From contig NZ_CP047895.1 in NCBI RefSeq assembly GCF_009913435.1, forward strand, positions 371,001 through 435,000: a stretch of 64,000 nucleotides of DNA. The letters are read 5' to 3'. The notes beneath the pieces were generated by a model. It did no database searches. It was not told the DNA's origin and saw only the letters and a program-made list of their open reading frames with translations. Position 1 is the first letter of the stretch. Every line of letters starts with the position of its first letter. Shown one piece after another: positions 35,386 through 45,637 of this stretch. Both the position numbers and the translations under genes were made by a program. The stretch is from Sphingomonas changnyeongensis. GTDB lineage: Bacteria; Pseudomonadota; Alphaproteobacteria; Sphingomonadales; Sphingomonadaceae.

Positions 35386-37103
35386 TTACTGTTTGAAGGC
35401 CGCGCCTTCGCTGCGCCGGTCGGCAGCCCCGCTCCACGCCCCGTCGCGCCATTCGGCGGCATTGCCCTTGAGCGGCAGCGTGCGCGCAGCCGGCCGGTGG
35501 CCGAGCGCGGTCAGCGCCGGGGCCAATGCCTCGAGAGCACTGCCCTGTTCGATCACCAGCGTGTCGCCGGTCGCATAGATTTGCGGCGCGGCGATCGCGG
35601 CCTCGGCGGTCATGCCCCAGTCGAGCACCGCGATGATCGCCTTGGCCACCTGGGCGATGATCGTCGACCCGCCCGCCGCACCCAGTGCCAGCCGGACATG
35701 GCCGTCGGGGGCATAGACGATCATCGGCGCCATCGAGCTGCGCGGCCGCTTGCCCGGCTCCACCCGGTTGGCGACGCGGCGGCCGTCCTTTTCGGGGGCG
35801 AAGCTGAAATCGGTGAGCTCGTTGTTGAGATAAAAGCCCGCCGCCGTCAGGCCGGAGCCGAACGGCCCCTCGATGGTTGATGTCAGCGTGGCGACATTGC
35901 CCGCGCCGTCGACCGCGACCATGTGCGACGTCGATGCCGGTTCGGGCGCGGGGGCGCGCATCATCTCGCTCGCGCCCGGCGGCGCCCCGGCCGGGGCGTC
36001 GGCCATCCGCCGGTCAGGCGCGATCAGCGCGCTGCGTTCGGCCAGATAGGCGGAATCGATCAGCCCGGCGACGGGCACGGCGACGAAATCGGGATCGGCG
36101 ACATGCGCGTCGCGATCCGCATAAGCGAGGCGCATCGATTCGGCGATCAGGTGCCAGGCGCGCGGATCGCCCGGCCCCATCGCCTGCAGATCGAACCGTT
36201 CGAGCTGTTTCAGGATCTGGATGACGGCGATCGGGCCGGATGCGGGCGGCCCCATGCCGCAGATGCGGTGCGCGCGATAGGTTGCGCACGGCACCGGCCG
36301 CTCGCGCGCCGCATAGCTGGCAAGATCGCCGGGGGTCATACGCTGCGGGTTGCGCGGCGCGCCGGTGACCGCCGCGACGATGGCGCGCGCCGGCGGCCCG
36401 GCATAGAAATGATCCGGCCCGAACCGCGCGATCTTCGCCAGCGTATCCGCCAGCACCGGATTGCGGACCAGCGTGCCCGCCGGATGCGGCTGGCCGGCGG
36501 CATCGAAGAACAGGTCGCGGCCAAAGGGGTGAAGGCCGCCCCGCGCCCGCGATTGACGAGAAACTCGTGCAGGCGCGGCGTGATCCGGAACCCGTCGCGC
36601 GCCAGCGCGATGGCCGGGGTGAACAGCGCCTTCCAGGGCAGCCGGCCATGGCGCTGATGCGCGAGCGCGAACATGCGGATATTGCCCGGCACGCCGACGC
36701 TGCGCCCGCCCGGCACCGCATCGCCCCCGGACATTGGCCGGCCATCGGGGCCGAGGAACAGGTCCGGCCCGGCGGCGAGCGGCGCGGTCTCGCGCCCGTC
36801 AAAGCCGCTCAGCCGCCCGGTCCGCGCATCGTGATGGACAAGGAACCCGCCCCCGCCAATGCCCGAGCTTTGCGGCTCGACCACGGTGAGCGCCAGCGCG
36901 ATGGCGATCGCCGCATCGGCAGCGCTGCCCCCCTTGGCCAGGATCTGCCGCCCGGCATCGGCCGCGCGCGGATCGGCGGCGGAGACGACGCCGCCGGCAA
37001 GCGGTGCCGGGGCGGCAGAGCGGGCGGCGGCCGGCTGGACGCCAAGAGGCTGGGCGGCCGCGACCAGCGCGGCAAAAGCGAGAGCAAGGGCGCGGCTGAA
37101 CAT
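35386..37103 (-). CDS. ggt: Gamma-glutamyltransferase (one-base frameshift)
   Basis: About 572 residues once corrected. A signal peptide (FSRALALAFAALVAAAQPLGVQPA) sends it to the periplasm. GGVVSAADPRAADAGRQILAKGGSAADAAIA, SSGIGGGGFLVHHDARTG and the autoprocessing Thr in STSHMVAVDGAGNVATLTSTI (the new N-terminus of the small subunit), plus PRSSMAPMIV and GGSTIIAQV, are typical of GGT. It cleaves glutathione and transfers gamma-glutamyl groups. The frame breaks at FTP-FGRDL: GGGG at 36526-36529 needs one more G. Starts at ATG 37103 where the leader begins. Confidence 0.9.
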
Positions 37104-37135
37104 CGCTCGCGACACTATCGGGCTTTCAGCCAAGC

Positions 37136-38185
37136 TCAAGCGGCTGCGAGCGGCGCATCGACGCCGACCGCGTCGGCGACACGCACAAAGCCGTCGCGCT
37201 TCAGCCGCTCGGCCAGGCCGCGCGCGATGCGCCGCGCCAGCCCCGGCCCTTCATAGACCAGCGCCGAATAAAGCTGGACCAGGCTCGCCCCGGCGCGGAT
37301 GCGGCGATAGGCCTCGTCCGCGCTGTCGATCCCGCCGGCTGCGACCAGCGGCAGCCTGCCCCCGGTCGCGGCGCGGAACGCGGTGAGCGCGGCAAGCGCG
37401 ATGGGGGCCAGCGGTGCGCCCGAAAGCCCGCCCTGTTCGCCCGCATCAGCGGCGGCCAGCGGCGGCCGCTGCACGGTGGTGTTGGACACAATGAGCGCGC
37501 CCACCCCACCCTCGATCGCCACCCGCGCAATCGCGTCGATCTCATCAGCGGCAAGATCGGGGGCCACTTTCAGGAACACCGGCACCGGCCGGTCGGCCAG
37601 CGCGACCCGCACCCCGGCGAGCAGATCGGCAAGCGCGTCCGCCGCCTGCAAGGCGCGCAGCCCCGGCGTGTTGGGCGAGCTGATGTTGACGGTCAGATAA
37701 TCGGCGACCGGGGCCATGGCGCGCGCGCCGGCCGCATAATCGGCGATCCGGTCCGCCGCATCCTTGTTCGCGCCGATATTGACGCCGACCGGCCCCGCGC
37801 GCCGCCGGAATGCGCTCAGCCGCGCCAGCGCCGCTTCCTGCCCCTGATTGTTGAAGCCCATGCGGTTGATGACCGCCCGGTCCTCGGCCAGGCGGAACAG
37901 GCGCGGGCGCGGATTGCCCGCCTGCGGCCGGGGGGTGAGCGTCCCCACCTCGACAAAGCCGAAGCCGAGGGCGAACAGCCGGGCCGGCACCTCGGCATCC
38001 TTGTCGAACCCCGCCGCCAGCCCGACCGGATTGGGAAAATCCAGCCCCGCAACGCGGCAGGCCAGCACCGGATCGCTCTCCGGCCTGCCGCCAAGCGGCG
38101 CAAGGCGGAGCGCCGCAATCGTCAGCCGGTGCGCGGTTTCGGCATCGAGCGCATGGATGGCGGGGCGAAGCAGCGGATAAAGCAT
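37136..38185 (-). CDS. pyrD: Dihydroorotate dehydrogenase (quinone), class 2
   Basis: 349 residues. Class 2 features: N-terminal amphipathic helices that sit on the membrane (LYPLLRPAIHALDAETAHRL), FMN barrel with NPVGLAAGFDKDAEVP, FVEVGTLTPRPQAGNPRPRLFRL, and the Ser base in LTVNISSPNTPGLRALQ, plus LIVSNTTVQRP. It oxidises dihydroorotate to orotate in pyrimidine synthesis and passes electrons to ubiquinone. Divergent from maeB; 33 bp before the ggt start. Confidence 0.95.
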   Translation of the reverse strand: MLYPLLRPAIHALDAETAHRLTIAALRLAPLGGRPESDPVLACRVAGLDFPNPVGLAAGFDKDAEVPARLFALGFGFVEVGTLTPRPQAGNPRPRLFRLAEDRAVINRMGFNNQGQEAALARLSAFRRRAGPVGVNIGANKDAADRIADYAAGARAMAPVADYLTVNISSPNTPGLRALQAADALADLLAGVRVALADRPVPVFLKVAPDLAADEIDAIARVAIEGGVGALIVSNTTVQRPPLAAADAGEQGGLSGAPLAPIALAALTAFRAATGGRLPLVAAGGIDSADEAYRRIRAGASLVQLYSALVYEGPGLARRIARGLAERLKRDGFVRVADAVGVDAPLAAA

Positions 38186-38311
38186 CACGCCTCAGCACTA
38201 AGGCGATGTCGCCGGGCTGGAAACCCCTTCGCCATCGTCCTAGGGAGCCTGTCAGGCCCCCGGCGCGCACGCGATGTCGTGCAAGCCGTAGCGAGAATAG
38301 CGGAGGAAAGA

Positions 38312-40576
38312 ATGAGCGAAGGCGCCAATGTCCAGTTTTCGGAGCGCGAGGCGCTGCTGTTCCATTCCCATGGCCGGCCGGGAAAGCTGGAGATCGTCGC
38401 ATCGAAGCCGATGGCCACGCAGCGCGACCTGAGCCTTGCCTATTCCCCCGGCGTCGCCGTGCCGGTGCGCGCCATCGCCGCCGATCCGGCGACCGCTTAT
38501 GACTATACGGCCAAGGGCAATCTGGTCGCCGTGATTTCGAACGGCACCGCGATCCTGGGCCTCGGCAATCTGGGCGCGCTTGCCTCCAAGCCGGTGATGG
38601 AAGGCAAGGCAGTGCTGTTCAAGCGCTTCGCCGATGTCGACGCCATCGACCTTGAGGTGGCGACCGAGGATGTCGACCAGTTCATCAACGCGGTCGCCCT
38701 GCTCGAGCCGAGCTTTGGCGGCATCAACCTGGAAGACATCGCCGCCCCGGCCTGTTTCGTGATCGAACAGGCGCTGCGCGAGCGGATGAACATTCCGGTG
38801 TTCCATGACGACCAGCACGGCACGGCGATCATCACCGCCGCCGGGCTGATCAACGCCTGCATGCTCACCGGCCGCGAGCTGCGCGATGTGAAGGTGGTGG
38901 TGAACGGTGCCGGGGCCGCCGCCATCGCCTGCACCGAACTGATCAAGGCGATGGGCGTGGCACCCGACAATGTCATCATGTGCGACCGGCAGGGCGTGAT
39001 CTATCAGGGCCGCACCGACGGGATGGACCAGTGGAAATCGGCCCATGCCGCGCGCACCGACCGCCGCACCCTGGCCGAAGCGCTGGAGGGCGCGGACATT
39101 TTCCTCGGCCTGTCGGCGGCACGCGCGCTCGCGCCCGAAATGGTGATGAAAATGGCCCCCCGGCCGATCATCTTCGCCATGGCCAATCCGGACCCGGAAA
39201 TCACCCCGCCCGAGGCCAAGGCCGCGCGCCCCGATGCCATCGTCGCCACCGGCCGGTCGGATTATCCCAATCAGGTCAACAACGTCCTCGGCTTCCCGTT
39301 CATCTTCCGCGGCGCGCTCGACGTGCGCGCGACGACGATCAACGACGAGATGAAGATCGCCGCCGCCCATGCGCTCGCCGAACTGGCGCGCCAGCAGGTG
39401 CCGGAAGAGGTCGCCGCCGCCTATGGCGGGCGCACGCACAGCTTCGGGCCGGACTATATCATCCCCGCCCCGTTCGATCCCCGGCTGATGGAGGTCGTGC
39501 CAGCCGCCGTCGCCCGCGCGGCGATGGATTCGGGCGTCGCGACGCGCCCGATCCTCGACCTTGCGGCCTATCGCGACACGCTGAAAGCGCGGCTCAACCC
39601 GACCACCTCGGTGCTCACCCTTGCCTATGAAGCGGCGCGCGCCCAGCCCAAGCGGGTGCTGTTCGCCGAGGGCGAGGAGGAAGTCGTGCTGCGCGCGGCG
39701 ATCCAGGTGCTCGAAGGCGGCTATGGCGTCCCGGTGCTGGTCGGGCGCGACGATGTGCGCGACCGGCTGGCCGCGCTCGGCTATGCCGACGCCGACCGCA
39801 TCGAGCTGCACAACAGCCGCACCTCGCCGCTCGTCCCGCAGATGGTCGACCGGCTTTATGCGCGGCTGCAGCGGCGCGGCTATCTGCGCCGCGAATGCGA
39901 GCGGATGGTCAATCAGGACCGCAACATCTTTGCCTCGCTGCTGCTCGACATGGGCGAGGCGGATGCGATGATCACCGGCGTCACCCGCACCTTTGCGCAG
40001 ACGATGCGTGAGGTGCGCCGCGTGCTCGACCCGGTCGACCAGTCGATCGCCTTCGGCATCCATGTGCTGGTCGGCCAGTCGCACACGGTGTTCATGGCCG
40101 ACACGACGGTCAACGAACGGCCCGAGGCGCATGAACTGGCCGACATCGCCGAACGCACGGCCGCGGTCGCCCGGCGCATGGGCCATGAACCGCGCGTCGC
40201 CTTTCTCAGCTATTCGACCTTCGGCAACCCGCCGGGCACCTATCTGGACAATATCCGCGGCGCGGTGGCGCTGCTCGACCAGCGCGGGGTCGGGTTCGAA
40301 TATGAAGGCGAAATGGCCCCCGACGTCGCGCTCAACCCGCGCGTCATGGCCAATTATCCGTTCAGCCGCCTGTCGGGCCCGGCCAATGTGCTGGTGATGC
40401 CGGGCCTGCAATCGGCCAATCTGTCGGCGAAACTGCTGCGCGAACTGGGCGGCGATTCGATCATCGGCCCGATGCTGGTCGGCATGGAAAAGCAGGTGCA
40501 GATCGCGACCATGGGCTCGACCGCGTCGGAACTGGTCACGCTCGCCGTGCTGGCGGCCAGCGGCATCGCGCGCTGA
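38312..40576 (+). CDS. maeB: NADP-dependent malic enzyme with C-terminal phosphotransacetylase-like domain
   Basis: 754 residues. Malic enzyme domain to about residue 430: [36 protein letters not shown], the substrate/metal region [13 protein letters not shown] and [16 protein letters not shown], and NADP site [20 protein letters not shown]. The C-terminal half resembles phosphate acetyltransferase ([45 protein letters not shown]), usually regulatory. It decarboxylates malate to pyruvate with NADPH. ATG 38312 follows GGAGGAAAG. Divergent from pyrD. Confidence 0.94.
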   Translation: MSEGANVQFSEREALLFHSHGRPGKLEIVASKPMATQRDLSLAYSPGVAVPVRAIAADPATAYDYTAKGNLVAVISNGTAILGLGNLGALASKPVMEGKAVLFKRFADVDAIDLEVATEDVDQFINAVALLEPSFGGINLEDIAAPACFVIEQALRERMNIPVFHDDQHGTAIITAAGLINACMLTGRELRDVKVVVNGAGAAAIACTELIKAMGVAPDNVIMCDRQGVIYQGRTDGMDQWKSAHAARTDRRTLAEALEGADIFLGLSAARALAPEMVMKMAPRPIIFAMANPDPEITPPEAKAARPDAIVATGRSDYPNQVNNVLGFPFIFRGALDVRATTINDEMKIAAAHALAELARQQVPEEVAAAYGGRTHSFGPDYIIPAPFDPRLMEVVPAAVARAAMDSGVATRPILDLAAYRDTLKARLNPTTSVLTLAYEAARAQPKRVLFAEGEEEVVLRAAIQVLEGGYGVPVLVGRDDVRDRLAALGYADADRIELHNSRTSPLVPQMVDRLYARLQRRGYLRRECERMVNQDRNIFASLLLDMGEADAMITGVTRTFAQTMREVRRVLDPVDQSIAFGIHVLVGQSHTVFMADTTVNERPEAHELADIAERTAAVARRMGHEPRVAFLSYSTFGNPPGTYLDNIRGAVALLDQRGVGFEYEGEMAPDVALNPRVMANYPFSRLSGPANVLVMPGLQSANLSAKLLRELGGDSIIGPMLVGMEKQVQIATMGSTASELVTLAVLAASGIAR

Positions 40577-40600
40577 GGATCAGGGGGGAGGTGTTTGCGC

Positions 40601-40612
40601 GGGGGGGGGGGG
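40601..40612. repeat. Homopolymer of 12 G
   Basis: A run of 12 G in the intergenic space, 25 bp after the maeB stop and directly before the repeat unit of copy D. Long G tracts may vary in length or be miscounted. Confidence 0.7.
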
Positions 40613-40640
40613 TGTTGTTGTGCGGCTTATGCCGCACGGG
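40612..40640. repeat. 50-bp hairpin unit, copy D
   Basis: One unit, GTGTTGTTGTGCGGCTTATG and onward, with stem TGCGGC-TTAT-GCCGCA, leading into the palindrome at 40641. Confidence 0.75.
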
Positions 40641-40720
40641 CGGCACCGGCCCGCACCCCCACCCGGCCACCCAACGGCAGTATCATATGGGTGGCCGGGT
40701 GGGGGTGCGGGCCGGTGCCG
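40641..40720. repeat. Dispersed long palindrome, copy D
   Basis: Perfect 33-bp arms 40641-40673 and 40688-40720 with a 14-nt loop (ACGGCAGTATCATA). The inner arm end is CCACCCA/TGGGTGG where copies A to C have CCTCCCA/TGGGAGG, a paired change. Located between the stops of convergent maeB and bamE, 37 bp from the bamE stop. Confidence 0.93.
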
Positions 40721-40757
40721 CGACCAACTAAGAAACACCCCCCAAAAAAACCCCGGC

Positions 40758-41246
40758 TTACGGCCCGCCGGTATTGTCGTTGGGCATCTGGCCCTGCGCG
40801 CCCGGCGCGCCGACCCGGCCGATATTGCCGAACAGTTCGGCAAAGAAGCCGCGTTCGCGGCCGAGCGTCGGGGTCTTGTCCTTGATCGGATCGATGCGGG
40901 CGATCCGTTCGACCCCGCTGCGCCCGACCGAGGCGACATTGCCATTGGCATCGAAATGCACATGGAACAGCGTCTGGTCGGTCGCGCTCGGGCGACTGAA
41001 GGCAAGCTGGCGCGTCTCGATGCCCAGATAATACCAGTCGCGATTGGCGAACTGGCCGACAAAGCTCGGGCGGCCGAGCACGCGCTGCACCGAATCGCGA
41101 TTGTCGACGCCCGGTTCGACGGTCGCGATCAGCTGGGTGTCGATCAGATAGCCCTGATGCCCCTTGATGCGGGTGCAGCCCGAGGCGCCGACCGCGATGG
41201 CGAGGATCGCGACACCGATGCGCAGGCGCCGCCCAAACACACTCAT
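40758..41246 (-). CDS. bamE: Outer membrane protein assembly factor BamE
   Basis: 162 residues starting at ATG 41246. Lipoprotein signal AILAIAVGASGC with a lipobox Cys, then a SmpA/OmlA domain: IDTQLIATVEPGVDNRDSVQRVLGRPSFVGQF and DWYYLGIETRQLAF. It is a lipoprotein of the BAM complex that inserts beta-barrel proteins. It has the usual alphaproteobacterial neighbour: the divergent ubiquinol-cytochrome c chaperone/DUF177 pair. A Gly/Pro-rich tail ends the protein. Confidence 0.92.
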   Translation of the reverse strand: MSVFGRRLRIGVAILAIAVGASGCTRIKGHQGYLIDTQLIATVEPGVDNRDSVQRVLGRPSFVGQFANRDWYYLGIETRQLAFSRPSATDQTLFHVHFDANGNVASVGRSGVERIARIDPIKDKTPTLGRERGFFAELFGNIGRVGAPGAQGQMPNDNTGGP

Positions 41247-41355
41247 TCCTGTCTCCCGGACATGGCCGGTGCGGCCAAGCATTGCGCTTGCCGCCCTGCG
41301 CCTCAATATGCGGGGCAACGCCCCGGCACAAGGCAGCGGGGCCGATGGAGCCGCC

Positions 41356-41868
41356 ATGTCCTTCCTTTCCCGCCTGTTCGGGTCCAATGACGCCCGCGAG
41401 GCGATGCGTCCGCTCTACAACGCCGTGGTCGCGGCCGGCCGCGAACCGCACTGGTACCGGCTGGGCGGCGTCGCCGACACGATCGACGGCCGGTTCGAAA
41501 TGATCAGCGCGGTGCTTGCGCTCGTCTATGCCCGGCTGGAAGACGAGCCGGGCCAGGCGCAGAACATCGTCTGGCTGACCGAGCTGTTCGTCGACGACAT
41601 GGAGGGCCAGCTGCGCGAGATCGGCATCGGCGACATGGTGGTCGGCAAGCATATGGGCCGGCTGATGGCGGCGCTGGGCGGGCGGATCGGGGCCTATCGC
41701 GACGGCATGGCGACCGGCGAACTGGACGCGGCGCTGGTCCGCAACCTTTATCGCGGGCAGGAACCGCCGGCCGCCGCCCTCACCCACACCGCAGACCGGC
41801 TGCGCACGCTGCGGCTGGCGCTGGACGGCATGGGGGCGGACCGGCTGGCGGCGGGGGAAATGCCGTGA
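41356..41868 (+). CDS. Ubiquinol-cytochrome c chaperone family protein (CBP3-like)
   Basis: 170 residues: MSFLSRLFGSNDAREAMRPLYNAVVAAGREPHWY, then a helical domain with GRFEMISAVLALVYARLE, LFVDDMEGQLREIGIGDMVVGKHM and GRIGAYRDGM. Matches the bacterial relatives of CBP3/UQCC1, which help assemble cytochrome b of the bc1 complex. It overlaps the DUF177 gene by 4 bp (GTGA). The ATG at 41356 starts the conserved region; upstream frame is non-conserved. Confidence 0.87.
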   Translation: MSFLSRLFGSNDAREAMRPLYNAVVAAGREPHWYRLGGVADTIDGRFEMISAVLALVYARLEDEPGQAQNIVWLTELFVDDMEGQLREIGIGDMVVGKHMGRLMAALGGRIGAYRDGMATGELDAALVRNLYRGQEPPAAALTHTADRLRTLRLALDGMGADRLAAGEMP

Positions 41869-42428
41869 GTGCGGCCAAGGTTTCAGGCACGGCCTGTTCC
41901 GGGCCCGAGTTTTCCCGGCCCGTCGAGGCATCGACCATCGGCGCTGAACCGCGCGCCATCACGGTGACCGCGACCGACGAGGAACGCCGCCGGCTGGCGG
42001 GCCGGTTCCGGCTGGCCGCGATCGGGCGGCTGGAGGCGGAGCTGCGCCTCGTCCGCCGGGGCGAGGCGATCCATGCCGACGGCACCGCATCGGGCGAGGC
42101 GGTGCAGCACTGCGTCGTCACCGGCGATCCGGTGCCGGTCGCGCTCGACGTGCCGATCGCGGTTCGCTTCGTTGCCGATGCCCCCGCCGCCGGCCCGGAG
42201 GAGGAGATCGAGCTCAGCGCCGAGGATCTCGACACGCTGCCGGTCGAGGACGGGCGGATCGATCTGGGCGAGCTGGTCGCCGAAAGCTTCGCGCTTGCGC
42301 TCGATCCCTATCCGCGCGCGCCCAACGCCGATGCCGCGCTGGCGGCTGCGACGCCAAACGGCAGCACGGGTGGCGGGGCCTTTGCAGCACTCGCCGCGCT
42401 CAGGGGCCGGATGCCGCCCGCCGATTGA
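41865..42428 (+). CDS. DUF177 (YceD-like) protein
   Basis: 187 residues from a GTG that overlaps the previous stop. AEASGEAVQHCVVTGDPVPV-type segment (EAVQHCVVTGDPVPVALD) with Cys for the zinc-like knuckle, then a strongly acidic middle (EEEIELSAEDLDTLPVEDGRIDLGELVAESFALALDPYPRAP), the DUF177 signature. In many bacteria the gene precedes rpmF and is linked to 23S rRNA accumulation; in alphaproteobacteria it follows the CBP3-like gene as here. Confidence 0.87.
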   Translation: MSAAKVSGTACSGPEFSRPVEASTIGAEPRAITVTATDEERRRLAGRFRLAAIGRLEAELRLVRRGEAIHADGTASGEAVQHCVVTGDPVPVALDVPIAVRFVADAPAAGPEEEIELSAEDLDTLPVEDGRIDLGELVAESFALALDPYPRAPNADAALAAATPNGSTGGGAFAALAALRGRMPPAD

Positions 42429-42485
42429 CGTCCCACGTTCCGCCCGGCCATGCTCGGCCAAAAGCGAGGCAAGGGCACGCGGGTG

Positions 42486-43448
42486 ATGGACAGGCTGACA
42501 ATCGACAATCACGGTGTGCGCCTGCACATGATCGCGGCGGGCCCGGAAGGCGGCGCGCGGCCGCCGATCCTGTGCGTCCATGGCTGGCCCGAACTGGCGC
42601 AGAGCTGGCACCATCAGATCGCCCATTTCGCGGCGCGCGGCCACCGGATCGCCGCCATCGACGTGCGCGGCTATGGCGAGAGCGACAAACCGCATGACAT
42701 CGCCGCCTATCGGCTGAGCGTCATCGCCGGCGACGTCGCGGCGGCGATCGACCGGCTGGGCGGGCGGGCGATCCTGTTCGGCCATGACTGGGGGGCACCG
42801 ATCGTCTGGCACACGGCGCTGCGCCACCCCGAACGGGTGATCGCGGTTGCGGGGCTGAGCGTGCCTTATGCGCCGATGGGCGACACCCCCTATCTGGCGC
42901 AGATGCGCGCGCTGCATGCCGGGCGGTTTTTCTACCAGCTCTATTTCCAGGACGAGGGCGTGGCCGAGGCCGAGCTTGGCGGCGATCCCGACGCGCTCCT
43001 CAAAATCTATTACGGCATTTCGGGCCCAGGCATGTCGGCCGGGGCGATGAAGCCCAAGCCCGAGGGCGCGACCTTCCTCGAAGGCATGCCGCTGCCCGAA
43101 CGCCTTCCCGACTGGCTGGGGCGCGACGAGCTGGAAGCCGCCAAGGCCGCCTTTGCTGCCGGCGGCTGGCGCGGGCCGCTCAACCGCTACCGCGCCCAGG
43201 ATCTCGATTTCGACGAGCGCGCGCCGGTCCGGGGCCGGTCGATCCCCCAGCCGGCCTGCTTCATCGGCGGCGCGCTCGATCCGGTGCGGCTGTTCGTGCC
43301 CGGCCTCGACCTTTACGCGCTCGCCGGCGCGCACTGCGCCGATTATCGCGGCACGACGATCATCGACGGTGCCGGCCACTGGGTGCAGCAGGAGGCACCG
43401 GCGGCGACCAACGCCGCGCTGGAGGCGTTCGTCGCCGGGCTGGGCTGA
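42486..43448 (+). CDS. Alpha/beta hydrolase, epoxide hydrolase-like
   Basis: 320 residues. ILCVHGWPELAQSWHHQIAHFAARG (HGxP oxyanion motif), AIDVRGYGESDKP, the nucleophile Asp in LFGHDWGAPIVWH (GHDxG), Tyr-rich cap, and DGAGHWVQQEAP with the His base. The HGWP-DRGYGxS-GHDWG series is typical of soluble epoxide hydrolases and haloalkane/fluoroacetate dehalogenase relatives. It starts at an ATG inside a longer frame because the hydrolase fold begins there. Substrate unknown. Confidence 0.86.
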   Translation: MDRLTIDNHGVRLHMIAAGPEGGARPPILCVHGWPELAQSWHHQIAHFAARGHRIAAIDVRGYGESDKPHDIAAYRLSVIAGDVAAAIDRLGGRAILFGHDWGAPIVWHTALRHPERVIAVAGLSVPYAPMGDTPYLAQMRALHAGRFFYQLYFQDEGVAEAELGGDPDALLKIYYGISGPGMSAGAMKPKPEGATFLEGMPLPERLPDWLGRDELEAAKAAFAAGGWRGPLNRYRAQDLDFDERAPVRGRSIPQPACFIGGALDPVRLFVPGLDLYALAGAHCADYRGTTIIDGAGHWVQQEAPAATNAALEAFVAGLG

Positions 43449-43468
43449 ACCGGCCGGCGCAAACTGGC

Positions 43469-44269
43469 TTAATGCGCCAGCAGCAGCGGCAGGCGGCTTG
43501 CGCCGAGCATCGTGCGGGTGACGCCGCCGAACAGCGCCTCGGCAATCGGGCGGTGCTTATAGGCCCCCATGACCAGATAATCGGCACCCCAGCGTTCGGC
43601 CTCCGCCGCCAGCGCGGCGGCGATGGTGCCGGGCGCGGCCAGGATCGCCGCCTCGACCGCGCGGCCATGGCGGGACAGATAGGCGGCCCCGTCCTCGATC
43701 GGGATGCCCGCGTCGCGCTCGCCGATCTGGACGATGCGGACTTCGGCGGCGGCGAGCAGCAGCGGCAGCGCGCGCTGCACGGCGTTCATCGCCTGATTGG
43801 AGCCGTCCCAGCCGATCAGCGCGCGCCCGAGCGGGCGGAAGCCGCGCAGGTCATCGGGCACCGCCAGCACGAGCGCGTCGCAATCGGTCAGCACCTGGGT
43901 GGCGACGGCGCGCATGTCGGGGGCCGGAAACGCCTCCATCCGCCGGTTGAGCACAATCACGTCCGCCGTGCCGGCGGCATCGACCAGCGATGCGCCAAGG
44001 TCACCGATCGATTCGCGCCATGACCAGCTGACATCCTCCTGCGCCAGCCGGACCTCCAGCCGCGCGCGATTCTCCCCCTCACGGGCGCGGGCTTCGTGGA
44101 GCAGCGACACCTCGCCAAAGCCGCCATAAACGCCGTCGACCATCGCGGGCATCTCGACGACGCCCAGACAGGTCAGATGGCCGCCCACCGCGCGCGCCAG
44201 ATCAAGCGCCGCCTGCAGCCGCGCCTCCTGGCCGGCATCGTCATGCACCAGCAGCAGAATGTTCTTCAT
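43469..44269 (-). CDS. Universal stress protein, tandem UspA domains
   Basis: 266 residues. Two UspA-like halves: the first MKNILLLVHDDAGQEARLQAALDLA, the second ALIGWDGSNQAMNAVQRALPLL ending with the nucleotide-binding GAYKHRPIAEALFGGVTRTML (G-2x-G-9x-G-type). Universal stress proteins respond to starvation and low oxygen and many bind ATP. It is divergent from an alcohol dehydrogenase, an association seen in FNR/FixK-controlled regions, but I see no clear FNR box between them. Confidence 0.86.
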   Translation of the reverse strand: MKNILLLVHDDAGQEARLQAALDLARAVGGHLTCLGVVEMPAMVDGVYGGFGEVSLLHEARAREGENRARLEVRLAQEDVSWSWRESIGDLGASLVDAAGTADVIVLNRRMEAFPAPDMRAVATQVLTDCDALVLAVPDDLRGFRPLGRALIGWDGSNQAMNAVQRALPLLLAAAEVRIVQIGERDAGIPIEDGAAYLSRHGRAVEAAILAAPGTIAAALAAEAERWGADYLVMGAYKHRPIAEALFGGVTRTMLGASRLPLLLAH

Positions 44270-44504
44270 CGCCCATCCTCCTTTGCGCCGGCCCCTGTCC
44301 AACTGATGTCACGCCAGACGGCCGGGAACGGGGCAAGGCTAAGGAGGGTCCCCGGCGCGTCCTATCCGCAAAGCTACGGATCGGCGCGCGCGTCCCCGCC
44401 CGGCGCGGACATTGCGTATTTCCAGACGCCGGGCGCCGCGATTGTCTGCCCGCCGGCCCGCGCGGGCAGAACCGCCCGCAAGGGACCGATTGGAGAGGAC
44501 CGAC

Positions 44505-45530
44505 ATGCCCCGGACGATGCGCGCGGCGGTGGCCCGCGCCTTTGGTGCGCCGCTCACGATCGAGGAGGTGCCGGTGCGCGCGCCCGGCCCCGGCGAGGCG
44601 CTGATCCGCGTCCTCGCGTCGGGCGTCTGCCACACCGATCTGCACGCGGTCAGCGGCGACTGGCCGGTCAAGCCGCGTCTGCCGCTGATCCCGGGACATG
44701 AAGGCGTCGGCCGGGTGGTCGCGCTCGGCCCCGGCGTTGCCGATCTGAAAGAGGGCGACGCCGTTGGCGCGCCCTGGCTGCACGATGCGTGCGGACGCTG
44801 CGAATATTGCCTGACCGGGTGGGAGACGCTGTGCGCGCAGCAGCGCAACACCGGCTATGGCGTCGATGGCGGCTTTGCCGAATATGTGACCGCGCCGGCG
44901 GCGTTTCTCGGCCGCCTGCCCGACGGGGCGGACATGGCGCTGATGGCCCCGATCCTGTGCGCCGGGGTGACGACCTATAAGGGGCTGAAGGAAACTGAGG
45001 CCCGGCCCGGCCAGTGGGTGGCGATTTCGGGGATTGGCGGGCTGGGCCATGTCGCCGTCCAATATGCCAAGGCGATGGGCTTGCTGGTGCTCGCCATCGA
45101 CATTTCCCCGGCCAAGCTGGCGCTCGCGACCCGGCTGGGTGCGGATGCGGTGGTGGACGGCAGCACGCCCGACGCGGTGGCGACGGCCCGGCGCATCACC
45201 GGCGGCGGCGCGCACGGCGTGCTGGTCACGGCGGTGTCCAACGCCGCATTCGGCCAGGCGATTGCCCTCACGCGGCCGCGCGGGACGGTGGCGCTGGTCG
45301 GCCTGCCGCCGGGCGATTTTCCGACGCCGATCTTCGACGTGGTGCTGAAACGGCTGACGATCCGCGGCTCGATCGTCGGCACGCGCAAGGATCTGGAAGA
45401 AGCGATCGCCTTTGCCGCCGCCGGCAAGGTGGTGCCGCAGGTCGAGACCGCGCCGCTCGATCAGGTGAACATGGTGTTCGACCGCATGCGCGCCGGTACC
45501 ATCGACGGGCGGATCGCGCTGATCCCCTGA
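44505..45530 (+). CDS. adhP: Zinc-dependent alcohol dehydrogenase (AdhP type)
   Basis: 341 residues. Catalytic zinc ligands in SGVCHTDLHAVSGDW and LIPGHEGVGRVV, structural zinc Cys in DACGRCEYCLTGWETLC, and NAD site ISGIGGLGHVAVQYAKAMG (GxGGxG). This is the class of AdhP/ADH-A ethanol dehydrogenases that interconvert primary alcohols and aldehydes. ATG 44505 follows GGAGAGGACC. The 235-bp space upstream (44270-44504) is shared with the divergent universal stress gene. Confidence 0.92.
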   Translation: MPRTMRAAVARAFGAPLTIEEVPVRAPGPGEALIRVLASGVCHTDLHAVSGDWPVKPRLPLIPGHEGVGRVVALGPGVADLKEGDAVGAPWLHDACGRCEYCLTGWETLCAQQRNTGYGVDGGFAEYVTAPAAFLGRLPDGADMALMAPILCAGVTTYKGLKETEARPGQWVAISGIGGLGHVAVQYAKAMGLLVLAIDISPAKLALATRLGADAVVDGSTPDAVATARRITGGGAHGVLVTAVSNAAFGQAIALTRPRGTVALVGLPPGDFPTPIFDVVLKRLTIRGSIVGTRKDLEEAIAFAAAGKVVPQVETAPLDQVNMVFDRMRAGTIDGRIALIP

Positions 45531-45568
45531 GCCGAGGGTATTGCGCGCCCGCAGGTGTGGGGTGCGGC

Positions 45569-45637
45569 GTGTTTGTGGTGCGCCTTCCGGCGCAGGGGCG
45601 GCACCGGGTTTTTTGTGGTGCGGCTTGCGCCGCACGG
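45569..45637. repeat. 50-bp hairpin units, copy E
   Basis: Two units: a shortened one (from 45569, stem TGCGCC-TTCC-GGCGCA) and a second from 45609 with TTTTTTGTGG and the stem GTGCGGC-TTGC-GCCGCA. The two stem types, each fully paired, sit side by side in the same copy. Confidence 0.8.

Noticed and set aside
38252..40411. Leftward open frame of 719 codons opposite maeB
   Set aside because: Composition artefact of the real maeB gene on the other strand; no motifs and no ribosome site.
44270..44504. FNR/FixK box between the universal stress and alcohol dehydrogenase genes
   Set aside because: I looked for TTGAY-N4-RTCAA and found no good match; control by the nearby Crp/Fnr protein is not supported.
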